64,000 nucleotides of DNA from Dirofilaria immitis (Eukaryota > Nematoda > Chromadorea > Rhabditida > Onchocercidae): assembly GCA_024305405.1 (NCBI GenBank), contig JAKNDB010000104.1, positions 1,240,001 to 1,304,000 of the forward strand, written 5' to 3'. Below, piece by piece: positions 25,291 through 39,300 of this stretch (the stretch's first letter is position 1; every line of letters starts with the position of its first letter). A model generated the notes under the pieces. It did not search any database and had not been told where the DNA came from. It saw nothing but the letters and a program-made list of their open reading frames with translations. Made by a program: the position numbers and the translations under genes.

Positions 25291-27759
25291 TTAAAATAGA
25301 CAGTGCATAAGCAAAAGAAATTCATTTTCATTCCAGCTTGGTATGGCAGTGATACGATCCGCATCTGGTAGAACCGTCGTTTTTGCTATAAGATGCGCCT
25401 GACTAGGCTGTAATGAAAAAATTTTATACGCTTGTCGGAAATCTCAAATTAAAATACCATTCTAATACTTGCGGTTTTTAGGATTTAATACTTCGTCCAA
25501 AATGCAAACAATAAAGGAAGAAAGAATAATGAAACAAAAAAAAACGGTGAAGCTTCTTAGCCTCTAATTTTATGAAAAGAAAAGAGAATAATTATATTAA
25601 CATGATGTCTTGAAAGTCGAGAGAAGAGTTAACATTTTTATATAAGGACTTACGGTATGCTTATTCCATCCATAGATGAGCAAATTACCAAAAATATCCA
25701 GTGTCATAACGACATACATATTCTGTAAATTAACAGTAGTCGCACAAATGAAATCGCCTGCCGGGTTCTCCAGTATTATCTCGTTATCGCTTTCTGCAGC
25801 AGCACAAATTACTCAAATACAATATAAATAGGATACCACCAGAATGACCTGAATATGAAGAAGTAATTTAGGAAGTTTAGCTTTCAATAGCAGGATCAAA
25901 TTACTCAGAACTATTCATTAGCAGACTAGTGTCCAACTATTTCTACTATTTTATACGTAGATGGATAAATAACCTGAATTGATCACAAGTAACCGACCGG
26001 CAAGTGATCCAATCAAGCTCAGATATACTGGTTTACTGGGGACCATAAGCACTCTACTCGAAAAGCTGGAAGGTAACGTTTGTGGCAAAATATTACAATT
26101 GTTTGAACTAAAATCGATCTTCACCACATAATTTTCATTTCGTTCTGCCAGGAGTGCATAATATAAATCAGAAATTGTTGCACCAAGTGCAAAGCCATAA
26201 ACATGCGATGGTACTTCATATTTGTTCAGTGAGGCCAGGTGATTCGCAACATATCGATAAGTTCTTACTAAAAAAAAATAAAATCTAAGGCTAACATATA
26301 TATTTAAAAAAATACATGATTATAAAATTATAATATTCTCGTAATATCATCAAGATTCTCGATATTTTATTAGTGTTCTTTTTTTTTAACAGATCTTGCA
26401 TAATTCATAATTGATACTGATGAATCCTACTTTCGAATGAAAAGATAATATTTCGAATAAACTATAACTGAAGAAGTAGCTCAGGCAAGTAAGAAAAAAC
26501 TCTACGAGTACACATAGCAAAAATAACTGACCGCATCGATCAGTCATCAAAACCAATAACTCTGATGAACCATCGCCATCAATATCGCCAATGTATGAGG
26601 TGCATATATTAGCCTGAATGAGTTGCTCGAAAAGTGGCAAAGGCTTATGCAACTCTCCATTTTGGGCATCAGTCTGTGGGAAATCGAAAGAACGTATCTG
26701 ACCACCTGCCGATATGGCAACTATTTCATCACTTAAAAATGATAATAATGACATTCTCATTCCAGCTTCTAATTGTTATTTTAGCAAATTTAATAACCGT
26801 CACTCCATTTACAATATAAAACAAGATTGTGCAAAAATTTACAATATAAATCATCCAGAAATTTATTTTAAACCATCCATGATACCAAAAATTTCTAGAC
26901 GATTTTGATTTCATGCAACACTGACGATGAGATAATTCCTGTTCCAGTGATGATTAAAAACGATTATTGGAGCAAACTTTCTAAAGATTAATTCTCCGTA
27001 GACTGACCTGCTCTGTCTTAGTTTCCCAAAACAAATTGTTGTCAAAGGACTTTTGAAAATATTTTCCAATTTTGCATACTGTCTGCTGGTAGTAAAGAAT
27101 AGTAACTGAAACCAACTAATTAAAAATTATAGCTGAAAAATAAGCATTAATGGATGACTTATTCCTATAACCACAGAAAAGTTTTTTTAAGTGAAGTAAA
27201 ACTAAGAACAGATTCGAAATAAACTCAATAAGCAGTGGAAAAATATCTACCGATAGCGAATAATTAAATAAGAATTTTAGAGACCTCGAAGTCATCATCC
27301 GAATTTCATCCAAGAAGCTAGTTAAAATAGAGGTTTTGTTCTTTTGCAGAAAATATTTCTATAGAAGAACAACTGAAATACGTTCTGTCTTCTTACTTTA
27401 CCAAAATCAAAAAGTTTTGTTTCAATTCATTGCTCCAGATATACTAAATCTCTACTAATTCCGTAGATACAAATATAGATAATTGGCTCAATCCTAAATC
27501 TCGTAACGGTTATGACACTAAACTCGGACAATATACTGTCTAGAGAATGTCCCTAGTATACTAGCGATATCATAATCCACACCAAAAAAAAATTAGAACT
27601 AACATCACCGTTACATTTGCCAATAATGATGAAAAGTTGTTGATGGTTCGGTGACCATACCATCAGCACACTAGACGAAGGTGCATTAAGATGAGTAGCA
27701 AACAGAGCTGCAGCATTAACACTTGTCGCAGATCTTGTGATCTTTATTTTAGAATACAT
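25291..27759 (-). CDS. ITFG2: ITFG2-like FG-GAP/beta-propeller protein (KICSTOR subunit)
   Basis: Six exons join in phase: 27759-27604 (ATG), 27105-27008, 26731-26532, 26267-25974, 25793-25654 and 25407-25291 (TAA), giving 334 residues. Diagnostic segments are LLFFTTSRQYAKL, DEIVAISAGGQIRSFDF and YIGDIDGDGSSELLVLMTDR, followed directly by VRTYRYV. The last two correspond to the calcium-like DxDGDG FG-GAP repeat and the TDR-VVR-FRW segment of vertebrate ITFG2. A later LDIFGNLLIYGW segment matches another propeller blade. ITFG2 is part of KICSTOR, which holds the GATOR1 complex on lysosomes and so restrains TORC1 when nutrients are low. The protein is shorter than human ITFG2 (about 447 residues), mainly in loops and the C-terminus. 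No frame break is needed. The start codon is the first ATG after an in-frame stop. Confidence 0.75.
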
Positions 27760-29837
27760 TATTTTTGGGACATCTCAGTAAAATTTCGACAATAATATCG
27801 GTTCAATCCTGAAAATATTCATCACCATGAAAACCGCTAGATGGATATATCCATGAATATGCTAAATCATGAAAAATCAAACTCCCTAACTATCTACCAT
27901 ATAAGGATAAACTTGTTCAGGAATGAAGAACATCATTTTCACCGCAAGGTTTAATGCATGCTTATTTCATTTCACTAACAAATCTAGCACTTCGTTTTCC
28001 AACAAAGTTAGAAATCCTTATCGTCCCTTACAAAAATTACGATTATTGCAATATATTTGAACAATTTTGATGTATTTAAATGCTTAAACTAGAAAAAAGT
28101 AAAATCTCGAAAAAATAAAAAATTCGATTCCTAAAGATTGACAAATTATATACGAACTGATTCTAGAAAACAGGAATGAACAGTAAGTACTCTGAAAAAT
28201 ATAATGATTTTTGTGCATAAATTTTTCAAAAACAAGTAAGAGATATAATTTATTATTATTTCCCAAAAAAATAAATAAATTACAAACAGTAATGTAAAGT
28301 GAGAATAAATTAAATCAGAAACATAATTTATGCTAATGAAAGTCAAACAATATTCACTAAAGAGCATAGCAAATTAAAAATATAATAATTAATTCCTTTT
28401 TCTTTTTCAAGTCAACTTATAGCACCATTTCCTAAACATCTATATGGGAAATATTACGCTATGAAAAAGAAAGAAACATTTATTAGACGGTTGAATAGAT
28501 TTTAAGAGCAAGGATATGAATAAATACATATATCATGTATCGAATATATCATATTTCTTTCCAGAAAATGAATTCGGAAATAATAAACTAATTTCATAAG
28601 ACAAAATCTTCGAAAAGAGATTTTGCCTTCGTTATAGAGTTCTTCTTTATAGATGTTAATCTATCGAAATGATATAGATATATTCAAAAATTTGATGAAA
28701 GTGAATAAATGATCAGTGTCAGCAAAAACTATTTCAAATAAGAAATTAAATAATAGTAAAATTTATAACGCTAGCTATAAATTAATAGGAATGTAATAAT
28801 ATCGATAATTATCAGCATCAAAAAAAGCGTTATCAAAACCTGCTTTGCGATAAAAAATGTGATAGCAGATGAATTGAAAATTGATAATGAATCCATTAAA
28901 ATGAAGAATCGAGTCATGATGAAACAAAATAGAATTATTAATCACATAAAAATCAATTCTGTTTTCTCTTCAATTTCCAATAATGCTAAATTTCAGTATT
29001 GCACTAGTTACCATCAAAAGACTTAATTTTTCTTATAAGCATGAAAGGATAAGTTATTTTTAATCTTTCACTGGAATTATTCGTTAAAAAAATGATCACT
29101 ACAATACAGCACATAAACAGTATTAAAACTATGAATGCGAATAATTTCATCGGTTGCTCTTATAGAATTTCACTCAATATACATAAGTCTTGAAATATTA
29201 CAGAATGCATAAACTGAACACTTTGTTTTTAGAAAATAGAAAGGAGAAGAATTTAATAAAATTGACGAAAAAATTTTTTTTCAACATGTAATTCCAAATT
29301 TCACTCCTCAGTAAAACAATTGTAAATATATTTGAGAACTTATTTGCTGGAGGAAGAAAATTAAATTCAAAAAAATTAAAAAGGAAATTTAGGAGGATCA
29401 AAGTTATAAACGAAAATATAAGTGAATTCATAAAATGATTCATCATTATCACTTAAAATTCATGTCTTTATCTATTTCAGGGACTAGAAAAATTTTCTAA
29501 AAAACAATTAATGCAATAATTATTTTACGTTACTATCATGAGTAGAATGTGTTAATAATAAACGACAAGAGGGAATGACTAGTCCTAGATAAATGCAATA
29601 ATAATTCCTAGTACAACGAATTTTCGGAAACGATTAAAGTGAAACAAGGATTGGAAAAAGTAACTATGAGTATCCAAAAAAATAATAATAGCGTGTTAAT
29701 AGATATTATATCCAGGATCAACTACGTATAGACAACGTAATCCATATCGATAGATAACAAAAATAAATGAACATATGTAATATAACATTACATGAAATTT
29801 AAATCGAACCTTCATTAAAATATCGAAATTTTGTCCA
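27760..29837. other. Spacer between ITFG2-like and F-box genes
   Basis: This contains AT-rich sequence with no supported exon. Minus-strand frames at 28084-28367 and 29198-29452 are Phe/Ile-rich chance frames without splice support. Confidence 0.4.
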
Positions 29838-31777
29838 TCAGGGTATAAATCTTCGTTTCCCGTTACCGTAGTTGACAATAACCGAAGCTTTCGCCATTTT
29901 TGAACCATAATGCCCGGCCCAAAATTGCTCATCTTTTCCGCTATGTTGAAATAATACATAACGAATACCTCTAGGATAATTCGAAAACGTGTGTTCAATC
30001 TTTTGCCACTCAGGCTCTAAAACAAAAAAAAAGAAAATGGCAGTGCATTTATTCTGTCAGGACGAATTAAACATTCCAGTTTGAGAAAATTCATGGCACC
30101 AATTTAAAAATATTTTTTCAACAAAGCAGAAAAAATGAAATTAATGTGAAGATTCACCTCTTAATAAGCGAATTCGAATTATTGAAGTATCAGTTGTTTC
30201 ATCACGACGCGGGATATCACGTTGACGGCCAAGGCGACGGTAATGAGAATAGATAAGAATTCCTGGCATTGGTCTAAATGGCAGAGGCATAGATCCATCA
30301 AAAAGCAGCTGGACTTCCAATAAATATATCGATGCACAATCGAAGCGACAAGTATAATACTCCGAAACAGTGATTGGTGGACAAAATTCATCCAAAAAGA
30401 ACGCTAAATGAAATTTTTATAAATCTAGGAAAAAAATTTATCGCAATTTATACTTTTGATCACTACAAGATGAAATAATGAATAGATGATTGCCAGACCT
30501 ACGAAATTCTACTTTACTCTTTTGTAGAAACAATGAAATAATGAAAAAATTTTTTTCTCATAAGTGATTTTATTCTAGTCTAATTAAAAATATCGCTAAC
30601 AATTTTTTTTAATCATATATAATTTGAAAAGGAAACGAATAATAAATAAAAACTGCTACCTCAATTCCTTCCTTCCATAAATCAATTATTTGAAATTTAC
30701 TACACCAGTCAAAGCTTGTCGCGAATGCTACCGGTATATCTACTAATGAATTTATACAACCTTCCGGTGGCCTCTCAATATCGAATCTATAAATAAAATC
30801 CAATCAAAAAGCAACAATTCATATTTAATCGTGGTGGCCAAACCAAAAATTAATCAAATGTCTGCTAGTATTAGAAATCCTCTTTTTTAAACTTTTCCTG
30901 TTCCATCTGAATCATCTCCATGCCATGTTTTTAAGAAATTATCAATATCTGAAGATCACATTCATCTTATTTCTTTTTATCCCTCCCTCTCCCCTCCCCC
31001 AAAAAAAAAAAACAATAAATTGAAACTTCACCCATCGCCACCACTTTCGCCTATTTCCCAGCTTTGAAGAGATCCATTATCACCACTGGGATTGCAAATC
31101 AAATTTCGCCTGAAGGCTTGTTTTATACAAACTTTTTGACATTTAATGAAGGTTCACTGCGTAAGGAAATGGGAGGCAAATCCAGTGATCGATACATCAT
31201 ATAATTAATCCAGAAACCCGGAGCAGATAAAACATTGTACCATCGATAACAAACCTGCAATAGTTGCAAATCAGAAACCCATACTTTACAAAAACAACAC
31301 ACCAATACTTTACGAAAGCAATAAAACACTGAATTTAAAATCAATTGAAATGTTACTACAAATACATTACGCTTAAACTTAATAAACCAAGCGGTTATGT
31401 GTTCCGACTTCCAAATATGCTTGAATATATTCCCCATTTTACGACTGTCACAAATTCTACACAATTAAATAATAGGATTACGCTTTATTGCAGATATAAA
31501 ACCTGCAGAAGGTAATCTGAAGAGCAAAATAAGACAATCTATTCAACTATTATTGGTCATGCAGCTGACTTCCGATAGTTCACACTAACAGGTCAATGAA
31601 CAGAATTCATGAAAAAAATAACGAAAAAAGGAAAAACAACATACCAGAGGACATACATAACCAATATCATGAGAATTATCAATTCTGATCAAGATTTCTG
31701 CAAGAATTTGCGGAGGAATAGGTACACCTTGAATATAAATATCGCTTTTACCTTCTGAAGTGGACAATCTTAATAAA
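29838..31777 (-). CDS. F-box protein with FBA domain (FBXO2/6/44-like)
   Basis: Exons are: first exon ending 31645 (5' end uncertain, about 31777), 31254-31032, 30786-30660, 30403-30158 and 30016-29838 (TGA). The N-terminus has the F-box: IPPQILAEILIRID, then GYVCPLVCYRWYNVLSAPGFW. The FBA domain follows: RRNLICNPSGDNG, SWEIGESGGDG, CSKFQIIDLWKEGIE, CASIYLLEVQLL and IEHTFSNYPRGIRYVLFQHS, ending WAGHYGSKM. In mammals this architecture recruits N-glycosylated substrates to SCF ubiquitin ligases. Whether this one binds glycans is not shown. Two frame breaks are seen: one base is missing in the T5 run at 31133-31137 and one in the A5 run at 30394-30398 (plus-strand letters). The reading resumes exactly in the FBA frame after each, so they look like sequencing losses. 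The initiating exon was not identified. Confidence 0.75.
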
Positions 31778-31837
31778 AATTGAAAAAAACATTCAAAAAA
31801 TGAAGGTAATAAAAAATAAAAAAAGCAAAAACACATA

Positions 31838-33266
31838 AATTCTTAGAATTACTTGTGTTGCTATCACCAATCAGTAAACTATATAAAAACTAAACTAGAA
31901 AAATTTGCTCAAAGAGACGGTAACAAAGAAGGATACCTTCATCATCTTGACCTTTGCTTTCATTTTGAGATAAATAATACTCCATCATTTCCAAATACCG
32001 TTCATGGACTATTCCCTACAATTATAAAATACTTAGGAAAAAAAACTACATCCCTTAAATTAAGACACTCTCTGTTTTAAATCTGTTCTTTATATGAAAC
32101 TTGAAATCTAAACTGGTTATTGAAACGACTTATATTTTCTAAAAACGACAAGTTTCTATCCCTGCCTCTTATCATTTTTCTTGAAAAGATGACTCATCGG
32201 TTCATATAAATAATAAACATTGGACTTTTCAGGATACAAAGTCAAAAAAATAAAAAGGATACTCCTAAAATCTATTTGTTATAAAAATAGAACCCCTCAT
32301 TTAAATTAAAAAAAAAAACCAAATGTCGGAGTAACAAATAAGTTCGAAATCTGGAATACTGAAAAGTGTTATAAAGGAAATAAATCCAGAGAATGAAATG
32401 AGGCAAAATTGATCTACGACTAATAGTGAACTGTACTCAGCTTATTTAATACTTAAAGACTGCCGAATTCACTTGTTATTGTCAGCATTTGGAATGAAAT
32501 TTGAACATGCAATTTTTGCTGATAAATTTTCTGGAAGAAACCAGGACCATAAGAATAACATGCTTGTGAGATAAAACCAAGACTTTTACTAAATCTATAA
32601 ATAAATATTTCGAGAGAAATGAAGTGAGCAAAGCAATTAAAATAACTGATGAATTCTTAACTTACAATTAAAGAAAAAATAATTAGACTGTCTGAAAATA
32701 TTTCATAGCTTCCGTTATGTTGTGACATAAAAAAGACGCCAACGCATACATTGTACATATACATACGTACATAACAGATATAAACACATACACACACAAC
32801 ATACACGCACATACACAAATACAAAGAACTCAAATATTCAATAAATAATGAAATGAAATTTCTTACCAGGGTAGAAACTTTAATTTTTCAACTTTAAAAA
32901 GAAATGAATGGATTCGATATGAATCAACGTAGTTTTCTTATTACTTCTTTTCATATTTCAAACTTTTACACATGTAACTCACTTAAAACAAACATACATT
33001 CTATTAAAAGGCAAAAAACATGGAGTAATTTGAATACTACTCACAATGACGATTACCAAATGCATAGTAATTTTACCTTTGAAAAAATCGTAATACATCT
33101 AAATCATACGATATAGATCTTACGAGAAAAAGAAATATTTATCAGTTACGCACTGATATAAACCGGTTAAAGAATGAATGGATGCTTTGAATATTCAAAA
33201 ATTCTATAGATCACAGTATTCTAAATAATAAACTCTGAAATTTATGCAGATAATAAAAAGAAACAA
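31838..33266. other. Spacer with ACA/CA-rich simple sequence
   Basis: A low-complexity tract of acata/caca repeats lies at about 32750-32822. The plus-strand frames at 31853-32080 and 32904-33116 lack motifs. The missing first exon of the F-box gene may lie here. Confidence 0.4.
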
Positions 33267-35212
33267 TCAGAAACTTGAATGTGAAATAATCATCCAACTG
33301 ACAACAAAATAGAACAAAAAATAGGATAAAGTGCGAGCATCTTTCGTCTCGGCGGTTGTGAACCAGATATGAACACCATAGATGCTGAAAAGCAGAATCC
33401 TTTTAAATGATTAATTTTCCTCCAGCCTTTTTATCTATTCTCGATTTTCCATAACTTGAAAAGATGGAGGATGATTTTATTTGGATTCTTCTATTTTCTT
33501 TAAATTCTAAAACAAAAAATCGGCTGTAATACAATTACCATATATTGCCCATATGAAGCCAGCCGTAGTGACTAAAAGACGTAAAGCGAAGAGAAATGCT
33601 GTCTGTTCGGAGTTTATTTCAATAAATTTGCATATTATAGCTGCTAAACTAGGAGGCAGCAAACAATAACCAAGCACACACAGCGATTGAAAAATGATCT
33701 GGAAAAACAAATAATTAAAGTCTGAGCAACATATCTCAACAAATTCAAAAGCAAAAAAATTCGAATGAATTGCTTGTTTAAAATAAATTATAAAAATATT
33801 CCGCTCTATATGAGACTCTAACTATGTCTAAATATGCCTAACAATGACTAAGATGCCTTCGTGAAAATTAAAATTATTCGTTCAGCACAAATGAGGATCG
33901 ATATTCTCTTAAAATATCGAATCTTTGTATGTGAAAGTACTTATAAAAATAGAGATAAATAACTCGTAAATTTTAGTCCCAATTCCTATAGCTCTTCTAC
34001 GAAAAGGCATTTAATAATAAGAGTTTTTCCTTCTTCTAAAACTGAAAAATGACAACAAACAATTACATGTTACCACCGAGTAGCTTTGTATTTAGAGTGA
34101 CAACACATGAACCAAAAAAAGTCAACGTGAAAACTTCGGTGAAATGAGGACCTTTGCCACTTTTTCCTCCTTGTAATATCCTCAAATGCAGTAAATTAGA
34201 CATACTACTCAGTGCAAAATTTCTTGAACAGAAAGTATTGATTTCTCAACCTCTTTTTTCTTGCTAAAAAAAAGCTAAAAAAGCTAGAAATGCGACAGAA
34301 TTCTATGAGATCTACCATAAACTGAACGATTATTCCAGTTATTTAATGAAAGAAAATCTTCCAGAAATAACAGAAACAACCGCGTATCATAAAAAAATCA
34401 TAATGCCAACTCAATTACTGAAATAATATAAGCTAGCATAAATCATTATGACAACGAAACAACTTACAATGAGATAAAAACACAAATAAAAAGCGGTCCC
34501 CAAAGATCCCAATCGCGCAGTAATTGTTGACTGCTTTTGGTCCTAAAACCTGTCCGAATTTTGCACCAATAGTATGCAAATCCCGTCTCTAAAAAGATAA
34601 ATCATCATCAATGGAACGAATATCATTTGATGAAGATTAGTAATAGCTGAAGTCAAACTGTATCAGAAATTCCAATATGGACATACTTTCGATTACAAAG
34701 TAAAAAAGCATAAAAAAGTTATAGAATTAAACTATATGAAATAATTTAAAACAGAAATTTTGAGATTTATACAGAGTCCGCTATTAACGATTAAACAATA
34801 CTGCATAAGAACTAACAATAGTATTCCAGACCGATTCATCCAAAGTATCAAAATCGCTATTCAAATCCGGTTCAACAGTAGAATGTCGTGGATTTGGAAA
34901 AGTGACTCCAGCGATTTCTCCACTCAAGTCAGTATATTGCTGATCGCGTCTTTCTTGTTCTTTCGCTGAGATTTCTTGTTCGAGCTAAATAATATATTTT
35001 ACTTAGATTCCTAATGTTTGTTGCTTCAGTCATTTATATCCTAGTTAAAATGAAATTAAACTAATAATTTGCCGGTAAATTCAGGTCTCTGTTTGTGGTT
35101 TTTTTCAAGTTAAAACTTAGTCAAGCTTTCTGGGATTCATAAAATTAAAATTCCAAACAAAACCACTAACCAATTCAATATCTATTGTAGCACTTCCGAA
35201 ACTTTGAGCCAT
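33267..35212 (-). CDS. YIPF6: YIPF6 orthologue, Yip1-domain Golgi/ER membrane protein
   Basis: Six exons: 35212-35171 (ATG), 34984-34817, 34588-34468, 34180-34067, 33698-33539 and 33384-33267 (TGA). The protein would be about 241 residues, against 236 in human YIPF6. Conserved runs are RDWDLWGPLFICVFISL, VTLNTKLLGGNI, FFQSLCVLGYCLLPPS and FLFYFVVSWMI, covering the multi-pass Yip1 domain after an acidic N-terminus. Yip1 proteins bind Rab GTPases and act in vesicle traffic between ER and Golgi. Three single-base losses break the frame: A4 at 34545-34548, A5 at 33690-33694 and A6 at 33316-33321 (plus strand). Each time one added base restores the conserved sequence, including the exact SFFQSL motif. 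The gene is therefore probably intact in the organism. It lies downstream of PRPF31 on the same strand. Confidence 0.9.
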
Positions 35213-36317
35213 TTGTGAATGTTTCAATTTGTGCACCAAGTTCTCGAAAAGAATATAATCATAGACTAAATGTGAAATACTAAACTCTTTCTTTTAAAAT
35301 AAATTCAAATCCTGTTAATATATAGTTCAACTATTACATGCTACAATACAACACTTATCATATCAAACCACATAAAAAACTTGTTGAAGCATACGAAAAT
35401 ATCATATCAAGACATATAAAAAACTCACCAATTAAAGAACCAGGTTATAAAGACTGGTCAAATTTCAAATCAACCAAAGAATTTTCAGTGGATGGTAACG
35501 TTCTGGTTTTACGATAAACGCTTAATGCTGATGAAAAATGTGCAGATGACTCTATATCGGGCATACATTTGATTCCTTGAAACTTTAACTGCCTCTTAAA
35601 ATTATAGTAAACTTTCAGTAAAACTGTCTTTCTTAAAAAATAATTAAATATCAGCCAAACATATTAATCAAATTCCAGCTAACATCCAACGTTCATCACA
35701 ATATCATTGGAAAGTAACTATAAACTAAGTATTGTTTAGGGGCTATTTTATTAAAGCCTGCTCCACTTGGGAATTATTAACATAACTCCATCACGTAGTC
35801 CTTGTTAATTAAGTCTATTTTCTTTCCATTGTCTCGAAAAAACACTAATTTTAATAAAATTTCAACGCATTACTTTATACGTCGATTATCGCTTATTTAC
35901 TGATCTACGATGTAAAAAATGAACAACTTAATGTAAAATCAAAAAAAAAAGAAATTGTTCCAGCATTTAATGATATTACTATCACCAACACATTATCGAA
36001 ATCATTTGTCATGATAGAAAGTCCTTTTTTGATAAAACAATTTCGAATTATTAAAATATACAACATACACTGATATATTTATTCAGTTCAACAAAAACAA
36101 GCAAAATAAGAGGTACAGTATCAATTATATTCAAATATCTATAAAAAATAAAAAAAGCACAAGATATCCTACTTAGAATTACAATATAAAAAGAAAAATT
36201 TGATATTCACTTTACGCTTCCAAAAATTTGCGGATTACCTAATGCAATAAAGAGAGATTTCAAAAGTTCCTTACTTGAGGCGTAAAAATGAGTAATTTGG
36301 ACAAATTCTATTCCATT
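35213..36317. other. Spacer between PRPF31 and YIPF6
   Basis: About 1.1 kb of AT-rich sequence without a supported exon separates the PRPF31 stop and the YIPF6 start. A TTTTCGAG just upstream of the YIPF6 start (about 35233-35240 on the minus strand) could be an acceptor. Confidence 0.35.
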
Positions 36318-39300
36318 TCAGGACCGTAACATTGGGGTCTGAACTTTTACAAATGCAGCAGAAGGTGAAAAATAAGTAGTAGAAGAAGAACAAACATGAT
36401 CAGGCTTTACTGTTGGATTTACAATCTCTAGCCCCAAAACGGGAGTGAAAGTTACACTTGAAGCAGTGCCTGCCGTTCGTGAGCGAACCGATGTTATACC
36501 ACCCATTGCACGTTGTCGTTCCATTGTTTTTTGAAGCTTTTGTGACATTCTAAATAAGCATTCATTTATGTAAGAATTAATGTACATATGAATGGAATAT
36601 TAATGAAAATAAAATATCCGAGTTTTTAAATTATATGTATTTAACTTTTTGTACTTTTGGATCTAAAAAAACACACACACACTGGCGAGAAAGCATGTAA
36701 TTTAATGCAATTCAAGAATATCACCTGGCTCTTGTTTTCGGATCAACTGTAGCATTCCTTATGCGGCTTCCAGAAGATGGACCACTCAGTGCCTGTCCAG
36801 AGAAAATCCCATATTTTCCTGGATAACATCTTCAGCTAATTCACCAAAATTCATGCGATTCGATTTTTTCCTTAATTCAGTCATACCCAACCGTTCCTTC
36901 ATTTTTCTTACTCGACGACCTCCTCGTTTTTTACTAGCCTTTAAAAAAAAAACCAAAGATTGAACAGGTCAATGATTTATTTCGCTACGTATTCTCTTTA
37001 ATGTTTTACGCCTAATAGTAGTAATATATCTGCAAATAAGAGCAATCATCTATTTTCCAAAATAGGTCAACGACAGTTAGACTGCATCATTTCACCACAG
37101 AAATTTAGCACTGCTTTTAGGTTTATTTGAAGTTTCTAATAGTATTTCAACACTATTAGCAGTGAAATACATAGTATAGAGAAAGAAAATTAGAAAGTAT
37201 GAAGTAATGGAATAAAGGAATTAGAGACAAATAAAACTTTAAGTTTTTAATTAAAATGCACGAACAGGTACGAAAGATAAAATTAACCTTATCCAACGGT
37301 TTTGGCAAAGGTTTTGCAGCCTTTACTGGTGGGGGCTCCAACATTTTCTCTATTTTCTGCTTTATTTGTTCAAATAAGGTTTTTCCGATCGAACCATCAG
37401 ATGATTCATGAATAAAATCAACACGACTAGCCAACGTCGTTTTCGCTGCTAGTAATCGAGCAGCTTTCTGTCTGAAAAATATGTTGGCATAAAAATGCAT
37501 CATAAAAGATATTTAGATGAATTATTTAACGATGAGCTTGATAGTTTCTGATGCAATTCTTTATACATGTTAATAAATGAAGTTATATAAACAAAATCTA
37601 TGATTAGAAATGATGATACCTCAAATCTGGTGGAACTCCTTGTACAATAGGATGAAAGAAAAGGAATCCAGCATGGGGTAATATAGCCGTAGAACTAAAA
37701 CCACTCAGAGTTTTTTTTGTGCACCAAGAATCAATACATTGCAAGCGGGAAGGCGAGCCAATGGAGCAAGACCTAAAAATGATCATATACGAAAGAACAA
37801 AAATGCAAGCCAGAAGTATTAATTTGATTGCAATATAGTTCTGCTATTTTTTGAGGAACTACAATTATTTCTGCACGTTCTGCTTGTAAATCTTTTCCTT
37901 TCGCCAGTTTAGCAGTTCTAAATTAAACTGTTTTTAACCAAAATGTAATTGGTACTAGACATAATTGACAGTTGCTATTTTGAGACATTTATTGCGGAAT
38001 AAAAGACAACTCCTGAGTACCTCCGGCTTTAGCGACGATCATTGCTGCTGTTCCAGCTCCCAAAATTTCGCATAAATTCGGTGCAATAAGTGCCATTCTC
38101 GATTCAACCAGCTGATACATATTAAGTCGATCAGTATGCAATTGTTCAGCCATATCGCAAGCTTCTTGTACTGCTATCAATTCATCTGGTTCTAATGCTT
38201 TTCCTTGCGTAGTTGACGCTGTTACGCTAACCACAATGCACGTAGCGGGTGCCAGGATTTCACTGAAATTCATATTTCGCTAAACAATATCAGAATTTTC
38301 AACCATTCGACACATATTTAAAAATATCAACTTAAATAAGGAATAAACTTAAAGAATAAAGAATTTTATTATTATCTATGACAAGCTATTGTTGCCGAAA
38401 AAATACCAGCCTTAAAATTTGCTTATTCTGTCCTTTGGTCGAAATATCATTTCCAAGAAGTTTTACAGTTGCCAAATATTCTAAAGCATTTGGAACCAGA
38501 GATTCTAACTCAGGAAAACGTTTTTCATATTTGTCACGCACGAATTTATGAATGACGTTTAATTCTTGATCCACTTCAGCTGCAAGCTGCAAAGACGATT
38601 AATCATAATTTGATGTCTTCTTTCGTTTGAAAAATTCATAAATATAAACTATAAAGATAGAAAATTGCAGTTGAATAAAATATATGGTTATTATATATGT
38701 AAAACAGAAGATAAACATTATCGCAGATAGCATAGACCTTTTACTAATAAAAGAAAAAGAATGTTTTTTACGAGTAAAATTAAGAAACTAAAAGGACAAT
38801 TTCCATCAATTATTTCTAGATATAAAAGAAAGAATAAAAAAAAGAAAAAGAATTTCTACAAAGAGCTCCGAATTTAATCATAAGATAAAAGCGATCTGTT
38901 GCCTACCCCAGAAAGTTCCACAATCAATTTATACTGAGGATCCGCTTCCAAAGGCTTTGTCACTGGTGGGATTTCTTTCAAATTTAGTTGCTCTTGCATT
39001 TTGTTAATGAGATCTTTGTAACTGCAAATAATCAAGAAAGTACAAAATAAAAGTATGACTCTCTGTTGAGCTACCGTTTATTCATGTCGTATACGAAACA
39101 AATCATGAACTGAAAATCAAGTCAAAGAAACTTCATAACTCCTTTTCACTTTAAATTAAATGTTTAAAAACAGGGTTTCAAGCAGTTTTACTAACTTTTG
39201 ATTTGCCAATAATTTCGCCACGGATCCAACTCGATCATAGGCACTCATAGATGGTAATTGCTCATCCACTTCTTCCAAACCTTCCCTCCATCTTGTTCCA

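Noticed and set aside
26386..26531. Extension of the ITFG2-like exon past TDRCG
   Set aside because: It runs into the intron; splicing at 26532 to 26267 restores the family sequence VRTYRY.
30179..30391. Second minus-strand frame over the FBA exon
   Set aside because: It is the other-frame shadow opened by the missing base at 30394-30398; the FBA frame has the conserved residues.
37800..37930. Possible extra PRPF31 exon (minus) with LAKGKDLQAERAE
   Set aside because: The exon ending 38021 joins directly and in phase to the one at 37772, giving continuous Nop-domain sequence, so nothing is missing between them.
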